From Moorella sp. E308F (lineage in GTDB: Bacteria; Bacillota; DSM-521; Neomoorellales; Neomoorellaceae), in NCBI RefSeq assembly GCF_006538365.1, contig NZ_BJKN01000002.1:124001-188000 (forward strand): a stretch of DNA of 64,000 nt. The letters run 5' to 3'. The position numbers and the translations under genes are program-made. Each line of letters starts with the position of its first letter. The first letter of the stretch is position 1. Under the pieces are notes generated by a model. That model had not been told where the DNA came from, ran no database searches, and saw only the letters and a program-made list of their open reading frames with translations. Below, piece after piece: positions 52,897 to 61,651 of this stretch.

Positions 52897-54069
52897 ATGA
52901 ACGAGAAGGAAAGGCTTTATGAAGAGCGGTTTAAGCGTTACACTACAGCTCTGGAGGGCGGTAAGCCTGACAAAGTGCCAGTAGTTTTTCCTCTAGGCGA
53001 GTGGGTGGTCAAGTACACGGATACCACCCTTCAGGAAGCGTATTACGACGTTGACAAGGCGACAGAAGTTGTTGCCGGGTTGATCCGGGATCTGGATTTC
53101 GATGCTATGTTCGGCTCCATCAATCTATGGTGGCCCCCCATGTTTGATGCCATGGGTTGTAAGCTATATAAGTTTCCGGGGATTTATTTTGAAGATAATT
53201 CAGGATTCCAATATATAGAAGAAGAATATATGAAGCCAGAAGACTACGACGAATTTATCGACAATCCCACCCAATGGCTGGCAAACAAGTATTTACCACG
53301 TATAAGTGAAGAGTTTGTCGAACCAGGGTCGTACCGGGCTACTGTAGCTTTAATAAAGAGCGCCGCCGCCTTTGCCATGCATAACGCCAAGTCGGCGGCG
53401 GTAGGGGAAAAATGGGCGAAGGAATACGGGATAGTACCCTCGGGGACAGGTCTTACCAAGGCACCTTTTGATACCCTGGGCGATGCCTTGCGGGGCACGA
53501 AAGGGATCCTCCTGGACCTTCGCCGACGGCCCGAGAAAGTTCAGGCCGCGTGTGAAGCCATTGTACCCCATAATATAGCCTATGCCATGATCACAGCGGG
53601 GGGAGATACTTCTCTACCCTGTTTCGCTCCTCTCCATAAAGGAGCCTATCCCTTCTTACGACTTGAACATTGGGAGAAATTCTACTGGCCTACCTGGAAG
53701 GCGGTTATCGAAGGACTTTGGGCCATGGGGAAAAGGACTTTCTTCTTTGCCGAAGGCGATTGGACGCCGTATTTGGACAAGATAGCCGAATTGCCGGATA
53801 AGAGCATCGTTTTTTGCATTGACTTAACTGATGCCAAGAAAGCCAAAGAGGTGCTGGGAGGCAGATTCTGCCTTTACGGAGGTGTGCCAACTACCCTGCT
53901 CACCTATGGCACGCCGCAAGAAGTGAAGGATTGTGTCAAGCAAGCCATAGAGGAATTAGGTGGCGATGGAGGGTTTGTCCTTGCCGCTGGCGGAGTGGTC
54001 ATGGGCGACGCCAAAAGGGAAAACATTGTTGCCATGCTCGAGGCAGCCAGGGAGTACGGTGTTTATTAA
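52897..54069 (+). CDS. UroD-family corrinoid methyltransferase (methyltransferase I)
   Basis: 390 residues, ATG behind AAAGGGAGGG. It belongs to the uroporphyrinogen decarboxylase/MtaA-like fold. The C-terminal FCIDLTDAKKAKEVLGGRFCLYGGVP carries Cys residues at the place of the zinc site in methyl-transferring members, and the arginine cluster of true decarboxylases is not seen. It probably transfers a methyl group from a substrate such as a methoxylated aromatic to the corrinoid protein encoded 280 bases downstream. The substrate is unknown. Confidence 0.85.
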   Translation: MNEKERLYEERFKRYTTALEGGKPDKVPVVFPLGEWVVKYTDTTLQEAYYDVDKATEVVAGLIRDLDFDAMFGSINLWWPPMFDAMGCKLYKFPGIYFEDNSGFQYIEEEYMKPEDYDEFIDNPTQWLANKYLPRISEEFVEPGSYRATVALIKSAAAFAMHNAKSAAVGEKWAKEYGIVPSGTGLTKAPFDTLGDALRGTKGILLDLRRRPEKVQAACEAIVPHNIAYAMITAGGDTSLPCFAPLHKGAYPFLRLEHWEKFYWPTWKAVIEGLWAMGKRTFFFAEGDWTPYLDKIAELPDKSIVFCIDLTDAKKAKEVLGGRFCLYGGVPTTLLTYGTPQEVKDCVKQAIEELGGDGGFVLAAGGVVMGDAKRENIVAMLEAAREYGVY

Positions 54070-54100
54070 ACTTTGACAGGGGTAAGAGGAGGTGGACAGA

Positions 54101-54274
54101 ATGGCCGAAATTAAGGCAAAAGATTTTGTGGCAGAAGCAGGTTCGTGTGTACCGTGGAAGATTAAAAAAGAAGAATTCGGGCAATTAGCCGGCAACGAGG
54201 AAATTGTAAAAAAGGAATGGGAAAAGCTTGACGCCTTTGCCTATGCTTTTATCTGGTTCTGGGTACAGCGCTAA
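54101..54274 (+). CDS. 57-residue protein within the methyltransferase operon
   Basis: ATG 54101 lies about 8 bases after AGAGGAGG; GTG 54092 would overlap that site. The product is charged (MAEIKAKDFV, KKEEFGQLAGN) and ends in an aromatic stretch (FAYAFIWFWVQR). No family is recognised. It sits 31 bases after the UroD-type gene and 74 before the corrinoid gene, so it is probably a partner or regulator of these enzymes. Confidence 0.6.
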   Translation: MAEIKAKDFVAEAGSCVPWKIKKEEFGQLAGNEEIVKKEWEKLDAFAYAFIWFWVQR

Positions 54275-54348
54275 ATATCGAGTGATAAAGGAAAATTAAT
54301 TCCAGGTAATGGAGCGCTGTTAAATATATTGAGAGGAGTGGGGTAGTT

Positions 54349-54972
54349 ATGCCCAAAGAGGCCCTGCCGAAAGCCATGGCTGAATTAGAAGAAGAACAAG
54401 TTCTCACTTTGGTCAAAGAATTATTAGGAAACGGAGTTGCTCCTTTGGAAATTGTCAAAGCTCTACAGGAAGGAATGGTGGAAGTAGGCAACCGCTTTGA
54501 GAGCGGGGATTATTTCTTGAGCGAATTGGTTATGGCCGGCGAGATCATGAAAGGTGCCATGGACATCTTAGAGCCTCATTTGAGCGGCGAGAGCGCAGAA
54601 CATAAGGGAACTATTGTTATCGGTACGGTTAAAGGAGATATCCACGACCTGGGTAAGAATATCGTCATAATGCTTCTCAAAGGTTCGGGATACAACGTGA
54701 TTGACTTGGGAGTGGATGTACCCAAAGAAAAATTTGTCGAGGCTGTTAAGGACACGGGCGCGCCCCTGGTAGGCATGAGCGTGCTCTTAACCAGTTGTCA
54801 GGGGGCATTAAAGGAGACCATTGAAGCCTTGCGAGCTGAGGGTCTAAATACCAAAGTGATAATTGGCGGCAATTATATTAATGAAACAGTTAGAAAGCAT
54901 GTGGGCGCAGATTATTTTGCTACTACGGCCAGCGATGGGCTCAAAGCGGCTACTGAGGTGTTTGGAGGCTAA
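54349..54972 (+). CDS. Methyl-carrying corrinoid protein
   Basis: 207 residues, ATG behind GAGAGGAGTGGGG. N-terminal helical cap (about 10-85) and B12-binding Rossmann domain with lower-ligand His99 in GDIHDLGKN, then SVLLTSC and IGGNYIN. It carries the methyl group on cobalt between methyltransferases I and II. Confidence 0.94.
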   Translation: MPKEALPKAMAELEEEQVLTLVKELLGNGVAPLEIVKALQEGMVEVGNRFESGDYFLSELVMAGEIMKGAMDILEPHLSGESAEHKGTIVIGTVKGDIHDLGKNIVIMLLKGSGYNVIDLGVDVPKEKFVEAVKDTGAPLVGMSVLLTSCQGALKETIEALRAEGLNTKVIIGGNYINETVRKHVGADYFATTASDGLKAATEVFGG

Positions 54973-54990
54973 GATCTAAGCCGGTAAAAA

Positions 54991-55025
54991 GAGGGATAGG
55001 GGCATCATATATTGCCCCTTCCCTC
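54991..55025 (+). terminator. Hairpin after the corrinoid protein gene
   Basis: GAGGG and AGGGGCA (54991-55003) pair with TGCCCCT and CCCTC (55013-55025) with a small internal loop. No T-run follows, so termination strength is uncertain. A 18-codon frame behind CCGGAGGA (from GTG 55065) is too short to support. Confidence 0.5.
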
Positions 55026-55202
55026 AATTCATTGGTTAACCAAAAAGAGTCCCCGGAGGAAAAAGTGAATATTATGAAGAATAATATATGTTATTTACCT
55101 TGGGCAGGTTGTGCAGCTTGACGGGTGGCGCAATTACCTTGTTCCCACTTGGGGCGGGTGCTAAAGTTTGAATAAGTCATTTTTAGAATGGGATGTAGGA
55201 GA

Positions 55203-55874
55203 ATGGGGCGATATACAGTTATTGCCTGCAAAGTTATGGAAGAAGAAATTTTGTCTCTGGCTCCGCAGGGGTGTGAGTTACACTTCCTGAACTCGGAATT
55301 GCACCGCTCCCCGGAGCGATTACGGCAGGCTTTACAGGAGGCCATTGATTGCGCCTCCGGCAGTGACTTTATACTGTTAGGCTACGGTCTTTGCGGCGGA
55401 GCCCTGGAGGGGCTGCGGGCCAGAACCACACCCCTCGTGATACCCAAGGTGGATGATTGTATTCCTCTGTTGTTGGGGTCCTGGGAAGCTAGACGTCAGT
55501 GGGGGCTAGATACTTACTTTTTATCTGCCGGTTGGCTGGCCGGGGAGGATAACCTGATACGGGAGTACGAACGCTGCCTTGCACGGTACGGTAAAGAGCG
55601 GGGTAGACGCATCATGCGCCACTTATTTTGCCACTACCGGCGCCTGATGTTCATAAATACTGGTCGGCTAGGGGAAGAGGTGGCTAAGGAAGCGGCTCGT
55701 GAAGTAGCGGAAAAACTGGGGTTAAGTTTTGAGATCACGAGTGGAAACAAGAATTACTTGAGGCAACTGTTGTTGGGGCCGTGGGATTACCAGTTTTGGA
55801 AGGTGCAGCCCGGTCAAGAGGTCCTGTTGGCCGGGTTGCACGATTGTTCAGCAGGGGGCAATCAACTGCGCTGA
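55203..55874 (+). CDS. DUF1638 protein, C-terminus joined to CotF remnant
   Basis: 223 residues from ATG 55203 (MGRYTVIACKVMEEE); ATG 55188 lacks a ribosome site. DUF1638 features are HFLNSELHRSPERLRQALQ, LLGYGLCGGALEGL and PKVDDCIPLLLGS. These proteins are often encoded with UroD-type corrinoid methyltransferases. The last 9-10 codons are read out of frame in a CotF-type fragment, so the native end was probably lost or replaced. Confidence 0.8.
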   Translation: MGRYTVIACKVMEEEILSLAPQGCELHFLNSELHRSPERLRQALQEAIDCASGSDFILLGYGLCGGALEGLRARTTPLVIPKVDDCIPLLLGSWEARRQWGLDTYFLSAGWLAGEDNLIREYERCLARYGKERGRRIMRHLFCHYRRLMFINTGRLGEEVAKEAAREVAEKLGLSFEITSGNKNYLRQLLLGPWDYQFWKVQPGQEVLLAGLHDCSAGGNQLR

Positions 55875-55970
55875 GCAGGCTTATAAAGTATAGCAGTACA
55901 TGAACCAGAAAGGCTCCTACCAGGTACCAGCCATGAAGAACGTAACGATAAGCACAAGGAAGATTAACCT
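55846..55970 (+). pseudogene. Remnant of a CotF-family gene
   Basis: In frame from 55846 the translation is VQQGAINCAEQAYKV, stop, QYMNQKGSYQVPAMKNVT, matching the intact CotF-like gene at 32276-32380. By eye 16 of about 108 bases differ. TAG at 55891-55893 replaces TGG. The 5' two thirds are absent. Confidence 0.85.
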
Positions 55971-56037
55971 TATAAGGGGAGGTGAGGCCGGTTGCTTCAT
56001 GCCCTTGAATACTGAACGCCTGCAGCACCCAGGAATT

Positions 56038-56050
56038 TCCCATTATGGGA
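56038..56050. promoter_or_regulatory. Candidate enhancer site of the sigma-54 activator
   Basis: TCCCATTATGGGA is a perfect palindrome about 118 bases upstream of the -24 element of the sigma-54 promoter, a usual distance for an upstream activator site. Confidence 0.4.
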
Positions 56051-56166
56051 CAAATATTTCCAAAATGAGAACGCGTGTATTTATAAATTCTTAAAGATAT
56101 TTCTCTCAGGGGCTTAATTTATGAGATTTATCAAGATGAAAGACAGCGCCCAATAGCTGTGAATAT

Positions 56167-56182
56167 TGGCACGGATATTGCT
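56167..56182 (+). promoter_or_regulatory. Sigma-54 (-24/-12) promoter
   Basis: TGGCAC (56167-56172), 5 bases, TTGCT (56178-56182) match the sigma-54 consensus, with the required 10 bases between GG and GC. It would start near 56194 and drive the zinc ribbon, transporter and transhydroxylase-like genes. A sigma-54 activator is encoded at 61820-63898. Confidence 0.85.
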
Positions 56183-56358
56183 ATATGTTTTAATCAGTGA
56201 GGTGATTTATATTGGTGCGCTAGAGAGTAAGTAAAGGAGACGGCCATGATTATTGTTAGGCATCTAAAAACATGCAATCAACCCTGAAATTAAAACTCAC
56301 GGTAACATGTCAAGGACTAAAAATGAGAGTTGATAACTTTAGCGAGGAGGAAACTTAA

Positions 56359-56493
56359 ATGTGCTTTAGACCACCTGCTGTAGCCAAGAAGATTAAATGT
56401 CCCAATTGTGGAAAGGAAGTAATTAGGCAAGGAAATAACCCCAAAATATGTCCTCATTGTAAGGCGAACCTAGATTCTGCTGATAAGAAATAA
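56359..56493 (+). CDS. 44-residue zinc ribbon protein
   Basis: ATG 56359 stands behind AGCGAGGAGGAAAC. The product starts MCFRPPAVAKK and has two CxxC pairs (CPNCGKE, CPHCKANL), a rubredoxin-like or zinc ribbon knuckle. It is the first gene after the sigma-54 promoter. Function unknown. Confidence 0.72.
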   Translation: MCFRPPAVAKKIKCPNCGKEVIRQGNNPKICPHCKANLDSADKK

Positions 56494-56898
56494 AAAGCAA
56501 ATTGTTATTAAAACTGCTAGCAGCTCGTGTGAATAATAGTTGCTGACAACTTCGGGTTAGGGGCCATGTCTTTTCATAAGCTACGTTAGCTACTTTTCCC
56601 CACCGAAGTGGGGGTAGATAGGGGACTTAGCATCACTTTTTATCATGGAAGTAGAGGATGCTTTTGGGTTTGGGATATTTTTCACATAGGCTGCTAGATG
56701 AGATATGTGTATTCCAGTGCTTTTGGACATGATGGGAGAAATAACTCTTTTGCAGTGAGGGCAATAAACCTTTATATACAGCCGGAGGAGGGGAGCAGTA
56801 AAAGGGACAGCGCTACGAGTTTTTACCAGGAGAGAGTATGTCACCGGGGCTTGTGTACGAACGTTTAGAAGTCTCCGAATAACAAAGGGGGGTGTACT
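56494..56898. other. 405-base stretch without a supported gene
   Basis: It holds a GC hairpin (CCCCAC/GTGGGG near 56598-56613, with a TTCG loop on the minus strand) and a minus-strand frame (56590-56844) with one CPHC motif but no recognisable ribosome site or family. I do not call a gene. Confidence 0.4.
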
Positions 56899-58074
56899 GT
56901 GAAAAGAAAAGCGTGGGCGGTTATGTGGGCGGTCTATCTTGCGGGCGTAGCTGTAGCGTTGAACCAGTTTAAAGTACCGCCGGTAATGCAGGTTCTTATG
57001 GAAAGTCTTCAGGCTGATATGGCAACGGCGGGATGGCTAATGTCTGTTTTTTGCATCGCCGGGGTCATACTGGCACTTCCGGCAGCGTTCCTCCTGGCAG
57101 GTCTGGGGCCGAAAAACAGTGGATTAATAGGTCTAGGTTGTATAATTATTGGTGCAGTAATTGGAGCTGTGGCTAAAAGTGCAGCGATTATGCTTATTGC
57201 CAGGACTATCGAAGGCGTTGGGTTGGCTTTAATTGCAGTCGTGGCTCCGGCGGTTATTAGTATATGGTTTGAACCACATGAACGAGGATTGCCTATGGGT
57301 ATTTGGGCTACATGGGTACCAGTTGGCAGTTTTCTTATTTATAATTTGGCCAACCCAATTGCAAAACTCGGTGGCTGGACCAGTATCTGGTGGTTTGGAG
57401 CTGTTTTTGCTTTAGTTGCATTTATGGTGTATAGCGCTATTGTTGCCCCGCCCAATAAAACGGCGAGTGGGAGTGAAGAGGGTGGTGGCGCTATCTCTAT
57501 TAGCCATGGGTTGAAAAGTATAAATACCTGGCTTATTTCCATTGCCTTTGCCGCATTTAACTTCAGTTTTATAGCCTATGCCACCTGGGCACCCACCTTC
57601 TTAGCCGAAGTTCATAAGATGGATCCGGGAGCTGCCAGTTTTTACGCTAGCCTGGTAACCCTGGTTTTTATACCTGGCGGCATATTCGCTGGATGGGTTC
57701 TTGACCGCTTCGGAAATCGTAAAGGTATCCTGGCAGCCTCCTTCATTATTTGTACGATTTTAGTGTTATGGGCTTTTAAAGTAGGGGGCAATGTTGGAAT
57801 TCTTGTTTCTTATTATGTTATTTTAGGTCTGGCGGCAAGCTTTGTTCCGACCTGCGTTTTTACCATTGCTCCGGAAACAGCTATTAATCCCCAATTTGCT
57901 GGCGTAGCCTTGGGAGTGGTGATCCTTGGTCAGAACAGTGGCATGTTCATCGGACCTCCTGTTGTAGGTCAGGCTATAGCAAGTGGAGGTTGGGATGCGG
58001 GAGTATATCCTTTAGTTGCAGGGCTTCTTGTCTCTCTGGTGGCAACTCTATTAATACGCACTAAAACAGAGTAA
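56899..58074 (+). CDS. MFS transporter
   Basis: 391 residues, GTG behind AAAGGGGGGTG. Twelve membrane helices in two halves; motif A-type loop DRFGNRKG follows TM8, and the first-half loop is the weaker GLGPKNSG. NarK/NNP or OxlT-like by general shape. In this operon it probably imports the aromatic substrate. Confidence 0.85.
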   Translation: MKRKAWAVMWAVYLAGVAVALNQFKVPPVMQVLMESLQADMATAGWLMSVFCIAGVILALPAAFLLAGLGPKNSGLIGLGCIIIGAVIGAVAKSAAIMLIARTIEGVGLALIAVVAPAVISIWFEPHERGLPMGIWATWVPVGSFLIYNLANPIAKLGGWTSIWWFGAVFALVAFMVYSAIVAPPNKTASGSEEGGGAISISHGLKSINTWLISIAFAAFNFSFIAYATWAPTFLAEVHKMDPGAASFYASLVTLVFIPGGIFAGWVLDRFGNRKGILAASFIICTILVLWAFKVGGNVGILVSYYVILGLAASFVPTCVFTIAPETAINPQFAGVALGVVILGQNSGMFIGPPVVGQAIASGGWDAGVYPLVAGLLVSLVATLLIRTKTE

Positions 58075-58204
58075 AAGGAGGTGAACTGTTTTCTAGAAAG
58101 GAGGTTTTTTGCCAAAAATTAAAGGGAAACCTGTAATGCCTCGAGGATCGAATTTCAATGCTTAATGACAAAATTAAGAAAAACTAACGGAGGGATACTA
58201 TGCC

Positions 58205-60796
58205 ATGACGGAAAAGGACACGAAACTCCAAAATGGTGTACGTACCTATTACAAGAATTTGGGTTTGTGTTCCTTTGCCTTTGGATCAAACTCGGCAGAA
58301 ATTGACGTTAAGGACGGTAAAATTCTTCGTATTCGACCGTTGAGATATAACCGTAAGTATAAGACAGAACAATTGCGACCCTGGAAGATTAAGGCCAGAG
58401 GGAAAACCTTTGAAGCACCGATGAAGTCGCTTCTGAGCCCCTTTAACTATGTGTACAAGAAGCGGACGTATTCGCCGAACCGGATACTATACCCCATGAA
58501 AAGGGTGGACTGGGATCCGGAAGGAGAGCGCAACCCGCAAAACAGGGGTAAGAGTAAATTTGTACGTATCACCTGGGATGAAGCTGCTGAATTAATTGCT
58601 AAGGAATTGAAGCGAGTGTGCGAAAAATACGGCCCGACCTCGGTTTTGGTACAGGGGGACGGCCACGGCGAGACTAAGACCATTCATGGTCCTCACGGCT
58701 GTCAGATTCGCTTGATGGAGCTTCTCGGCGGTTACACCATCCAGGCACGCCAGCCCGACAGCTGGGAAGGCTGGTACTGGGGCGCCAAGCATGTCTGGGG
58801 ACAGGATCCAGTAGGCCAGGGTAGGCAGGCCAATCTAATTAAGGATATTTCGGAAAACACTCAAATGATCCTGTTCTGGGGTTGCGACCCAGAGACGACA
58901 CCGCTTGCATGGGGCGGGCTGCAGGCTAGCCGTTTGTGCTTCTGGTTTACCGAACTAGGCATAAAATCCGTATACATCTGTCCCGACCTTAATTATGGTG
59001 CAGCAGTTCATGCGGATAAATGGATACCTGTAAGACCCAACACGGACGCGGCATTACAGCTCGCTATTGCCTATACATGGATTACGGAAGACACTTATGA
59101 TAAAGATTATGTCGCCACTCATACTCACGGTTTTGAGGAATTTAAGAAGTATGTTCTAGGCGAAGAAGACGGCGTTCCCAAGACACCAAAGTGGGCCGAA
59201 GATATCTGCGGTGTTCCTGCCCGGGTTATTAAGGCTTTAGCCAGGAAATGGGCTCGGGAAGCAACCAGCATTGCCCACAATAACGGCGGCTCTTACATCA
59301 GGTCCTGCTATGCCCACGAGCCGGGACGTCTGGAAGTAATCCTTTTGGGCATGCAGGGCTTAGGAAAACCCGGTCAGGGACAGCTCAAGCTCTTTGAGTG
59401 GCAGCTTTTCAGCTTGCATGACCAGAACCCAATGCCCCGAAGAGAAATAATACCCAGCCCGGAAGGGGCCTACCAGGGATTTACATTTCCAGTGCCAAAG
59501 CAGTTTATCCCTAAAACTCTCATCCCGAAAGCAATTTTGAGCGACGAACCCATTACCTGGTACGGGATAACATATGCAGGAATTCCCAAGGAGGATCAGT
59601 TCGTACAGTATAAATATCCTGCTGAGGGATGTTCGGAAATTCACATGATATGGAGCGACAGCCCATGCTGGTCCACTTGTTGGAATGGTGGAAACATGTG
59701 GATTGAGGCTCTACGCAGTCCTAAAATTGAGTGCGTTGTCATGCAGCATCCGTGGATGGAAAATGACTGCCTGTTTGCCGACATAATCCTGCCTATTAAC
59801 ACAAAGTTTGAGGAAGAAGACTTTGGGGTTGATGTTTTAGGTGACAGCTTCAATGTAGTCCTTTACGAAGGGCAGTGCATTGAACCTCTAGGAGAATCAA
59901 AGAGCGACTATGAAGCAGTAGCGGAAGTAGCAAAGAAACTTGGCCTCTACGAAGAATACACTAGAGGTAAGAGTATTGAGGACTTAATTAAGGACGGTTA
60001 CGAACAATCCGGGATAAAAGACAGGATAAGCTATGAAGAATTTCGGGAGAAAGAATACTTTGTAATACCTACGGCTGAGGACTGGGAGAATGACGAACCC
60101 GGTTTCAGCCCGTTCTATAAGGATCCAGAGAACAATCCTCTGGATACACCGACCGGAAAGCTTGAATTCTATTCCGTAGGTCTGGCTGAAAACTTCCCGG
60201 ATGATAAAGAACGTCCGCCGGTGCCTCATTGGATACCTTACGGCGAAACTCATCAAGAAAGCCTTTTGCATCCACGTTCCCAAAAGTATCCATTTCTTAT
60301 AGTTTCCAATCATCCTCGCTGGCGGTGTCATGCTCAGCTGGATGATATACCATGGTTCCGTGAGATTCCTACTTGTAAAGTTAAAGGGCCGGATGGATAT
60401 TTATACGAACCGGTCTGGATTAATCCAGTAGATGCAAAGGCATTGGGAATCAAAAGCGGTGATGTAGTTAAGATATATAACGATCGCGGATGGGTACTTG
60501 GTGGGGCATATGTTACCGAACGTATAATGCGGGGGGTAGTTTATCAAGATCATGGTGCAAGACTAGATCCGATAATACCTGGTAAAGCCGACCGTGGTGG
60601 AGCTAACAATCTTATCTGCCCTACCAACACGACATCAAAGAATTGTGCAGGGGAAGTCACGAGCGGGTATCTTGTAGGCGTAGAAAAAGTGGATATTGAG
60701 GAAATGAAAAAGCAATACCCTGAGGCGTTTAACAGGCCTTACGATCCTTATTATGGAGTTCGTTTCGAGGCCTGGATTACGGAGGTGAAAAACTAA
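58205..60796 (+). CDS. athL: Pyrogallol-phloroglucinol transhydroxylase-like molybdopterin enzyme, large subunit
   Basis: 863 residues, ATG behind ACGGAGGGA. A DMSO-reductase-family protein without an N-terminal [4Fe-4S] motif, as in transhydroxylase. Segments resemble AthL of Pelobacter acidigallici as I recall it: PWKIKARGKTF, YPMKRVDWDPEGERNPQ, QPDSWEGWYWG (the Ser is the expected Mo ligand), AIAYTWITEDTYDKDYVA and CIEPLGESKSDYE. The known enzyme moves a hydroxyl group from tetrahydroxybenzene to pyrogallol to give phloroglucinol without net redox change. The substrate here may differ. The last base is shared with the small-subunit gene. Confidence 0.85.
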   Translation: MTEKDTKLQNGVRTYYKNLGLCSFAFGSNSAEIDVKDGKILRIRPLRYNRKYKTEQLRPWKIKARGKTFEAPMKSLLSPFNYVYKKRTYSPNRILYPMKRVDWDPEGERNPQNRGKSKFVRITWDEAAELIAKELKRVCEKYGPTSVLVQGDGHGETKTIHGPHGCQIRLMELLGGYTIQARQPDSWEGWYWGAKHVWGQDPVGQGRQANLIKDISENTQMILFWGCDPETTPLAWGGLQASRLCFWFTELGIKSVYICPDLNYGAAVHADKWIPVRPNTDAALQLAIAYTWITEDTYDKDYVATHTHGFEEFKKYVLGEEDGVPKTPKWAEDICGVPARVIKALARKWAREATSIAHNNGGSYIRSCYAHEPGRLEVILLGMQGLGKPGQGQLKLFEWQLFSLHDQNPMPRREIIPSPEGAYQGFTFPVPKQFIPKTLIPKAILSDEPITWYGITYAGIPKEDQFVQYKYPAEGCSEIHMIWSDSPCWSTCWNGGNMWIEALRSPKIECVVMQHPWMENDCLFADIILPINTKFEEEDFGVDVLGDSFNVVLYEGQCIEPLGESKSDYEAVAEVAKKLGLYEEYTRGKSIEDLIKDGYEQSGIKDRISYEEFREKEYFVIPTAEDWENDEPGFSPFYKDPENNPLDTPTGKLEFYSVGLAENFPDDKERPPVPHWIPYGETHQESLLHPRSQKYPFLIVSNHPRWRCHAQLDDIPWFREIPTCKVKGPDGYLYEPVWINPVDAKALGIKSGDVVKIYNDRGWVLGGAYVTERIMRGVVYQDHGARLDPIIPGKADRGGANNLICPTNTTSKNCAGEVTSGYLVGVEKVDIEEMKKQYPEAFNRPYDPYYGVRFEAWITEVKN

Positions 60797-61608
60797 TGAA
60801 AGTATTTGTTATTGATGTTGCTAAATGTAATGGCTGTTATAACTGCCAGCTGGTCTGCAAAGACGAACATGTTGACAACGACTGGTCACCCTATGCCAAA
60901 CCCCAACCAGATACAGGTCACTTCTGGATGAAGTTAGTTGATATAGAACATGGCAGTGTTCCAAAGGTAAAAATCGAATATCAGGCAAGACCTTGTATGC
61001 ATTGCGATAATGCAAAATGTATTGAGGTTGCCGGGGATGGGTCAGTATATAAGAGGAACGACGGGTTGGTCATTATAGACCCCGAAAAGGCTACAGGTCG
61101 CAAGGATCTTGTCGATTCTTGTCCCTATGGCGCTATTTACTGGAATGACAAATTAAATTTACCACAGAAATGTACCGGATGCGCGCATCTGGTTGACGCA
61201 GGCGAAGTCCCCCGCTGCGTTGAAGCATGTGCTACAGAGGCGATAAAATTTGGCGAGGAAGAAGAATTAAAGGAATTAATCTCCCAGGCTGAGGTATTAC
61301 AGCCTGAACTCGGTCTAAAACCCAGGGTATATTACCTAAACCTTCCTAAATTCTTTGTAGCAGGGGAAGTTTATGATCCGGATATCGATGAAGTCCTGGA
61401 AGGGGCGCAGGTATCCCTCATTAACAACGAGACCGGCCAAAGCTGGACAGAGACAACTGACGATTTCGGTGATTTTTGGATCAGACGCCTTAACAGTGGC
61501 TGTTATACACTAAAAATTGAAAAGAACGGTTATCAACCTTATCAAGTTCAAGACCTGAAAGTAGATAAAAGCGTCAATATTGGTAGTATTGCGCTGAAAC
61601 GGGAATGA
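60796..61608 (+). CDS. athS: Transhydroxylase-like small subunit with three [4Fe-4S] clusters and C-terminal beta domain
   Basis: 270 residues, ATG overlapping the athL stop, GGAGGTG upstream. Twelve cluster cysteines (CNGCYNCQLVC, CMHCDNAKC, SCPYG, CTGC, RCVEAC) fit three [4Fe-4S] clusters as in AthS, rather than four. Residues about 185-270 form a Cna-B-like beta domain (FVAGEVYDPDIDEVLEGAQVS), also a feature of AthS. It pairs with the large subunit. Confidence 0.86.
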   Translation: MKVFVIDVAKCNGCYNCQLVCKDEHVDNDWSPYAKPQPDTGHFWMKLVDIEHGSVPKVKIEYQARPCMHCDNAKCIEVAGDGSVYKRNDGLVIIDPEKATGRKDLVDSCPYGAIYWNDKLNLPQKCTGCAHLVDAGEVPRCVEACATEAIKFGEEEELKELISQAEVLQPELGLKPRVYYLNLPKFFVAGEVYDPDIDEVLEGAQVSLINNETGQSWTETTDDFGDFWIRRLNSGCYTLKIEKNGYQPYQVQDLKVDKSVNIGSIALKRE

Positions 61609-61651
61609 TGTAATATCAGGTGTTTGACGTTTTCATGTGCCTTTGCTAGTT

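Noticed and set aside
55065-55121. 18-codon frame behind CCGGAGGA
   Set aside because: Too short and without a comparable peptide; left as leader sequence of DUF1638.
56590-56844. 84-codon minus-strand frame with CPHCKR motif
   Set aside because: No good ribosome site, no second cysteine pair and no recognised family; it may be a relic, but a gene is not supported.
58097-58113. Possible second sigma-54 promoter before athL (GGAGGTTTTTTGCC)
   Set aside because: GG to GC spacing is 9, not 10, and the -24 box TGGCAC is missing; it is the ribosome-site-like sequence after the transporter.
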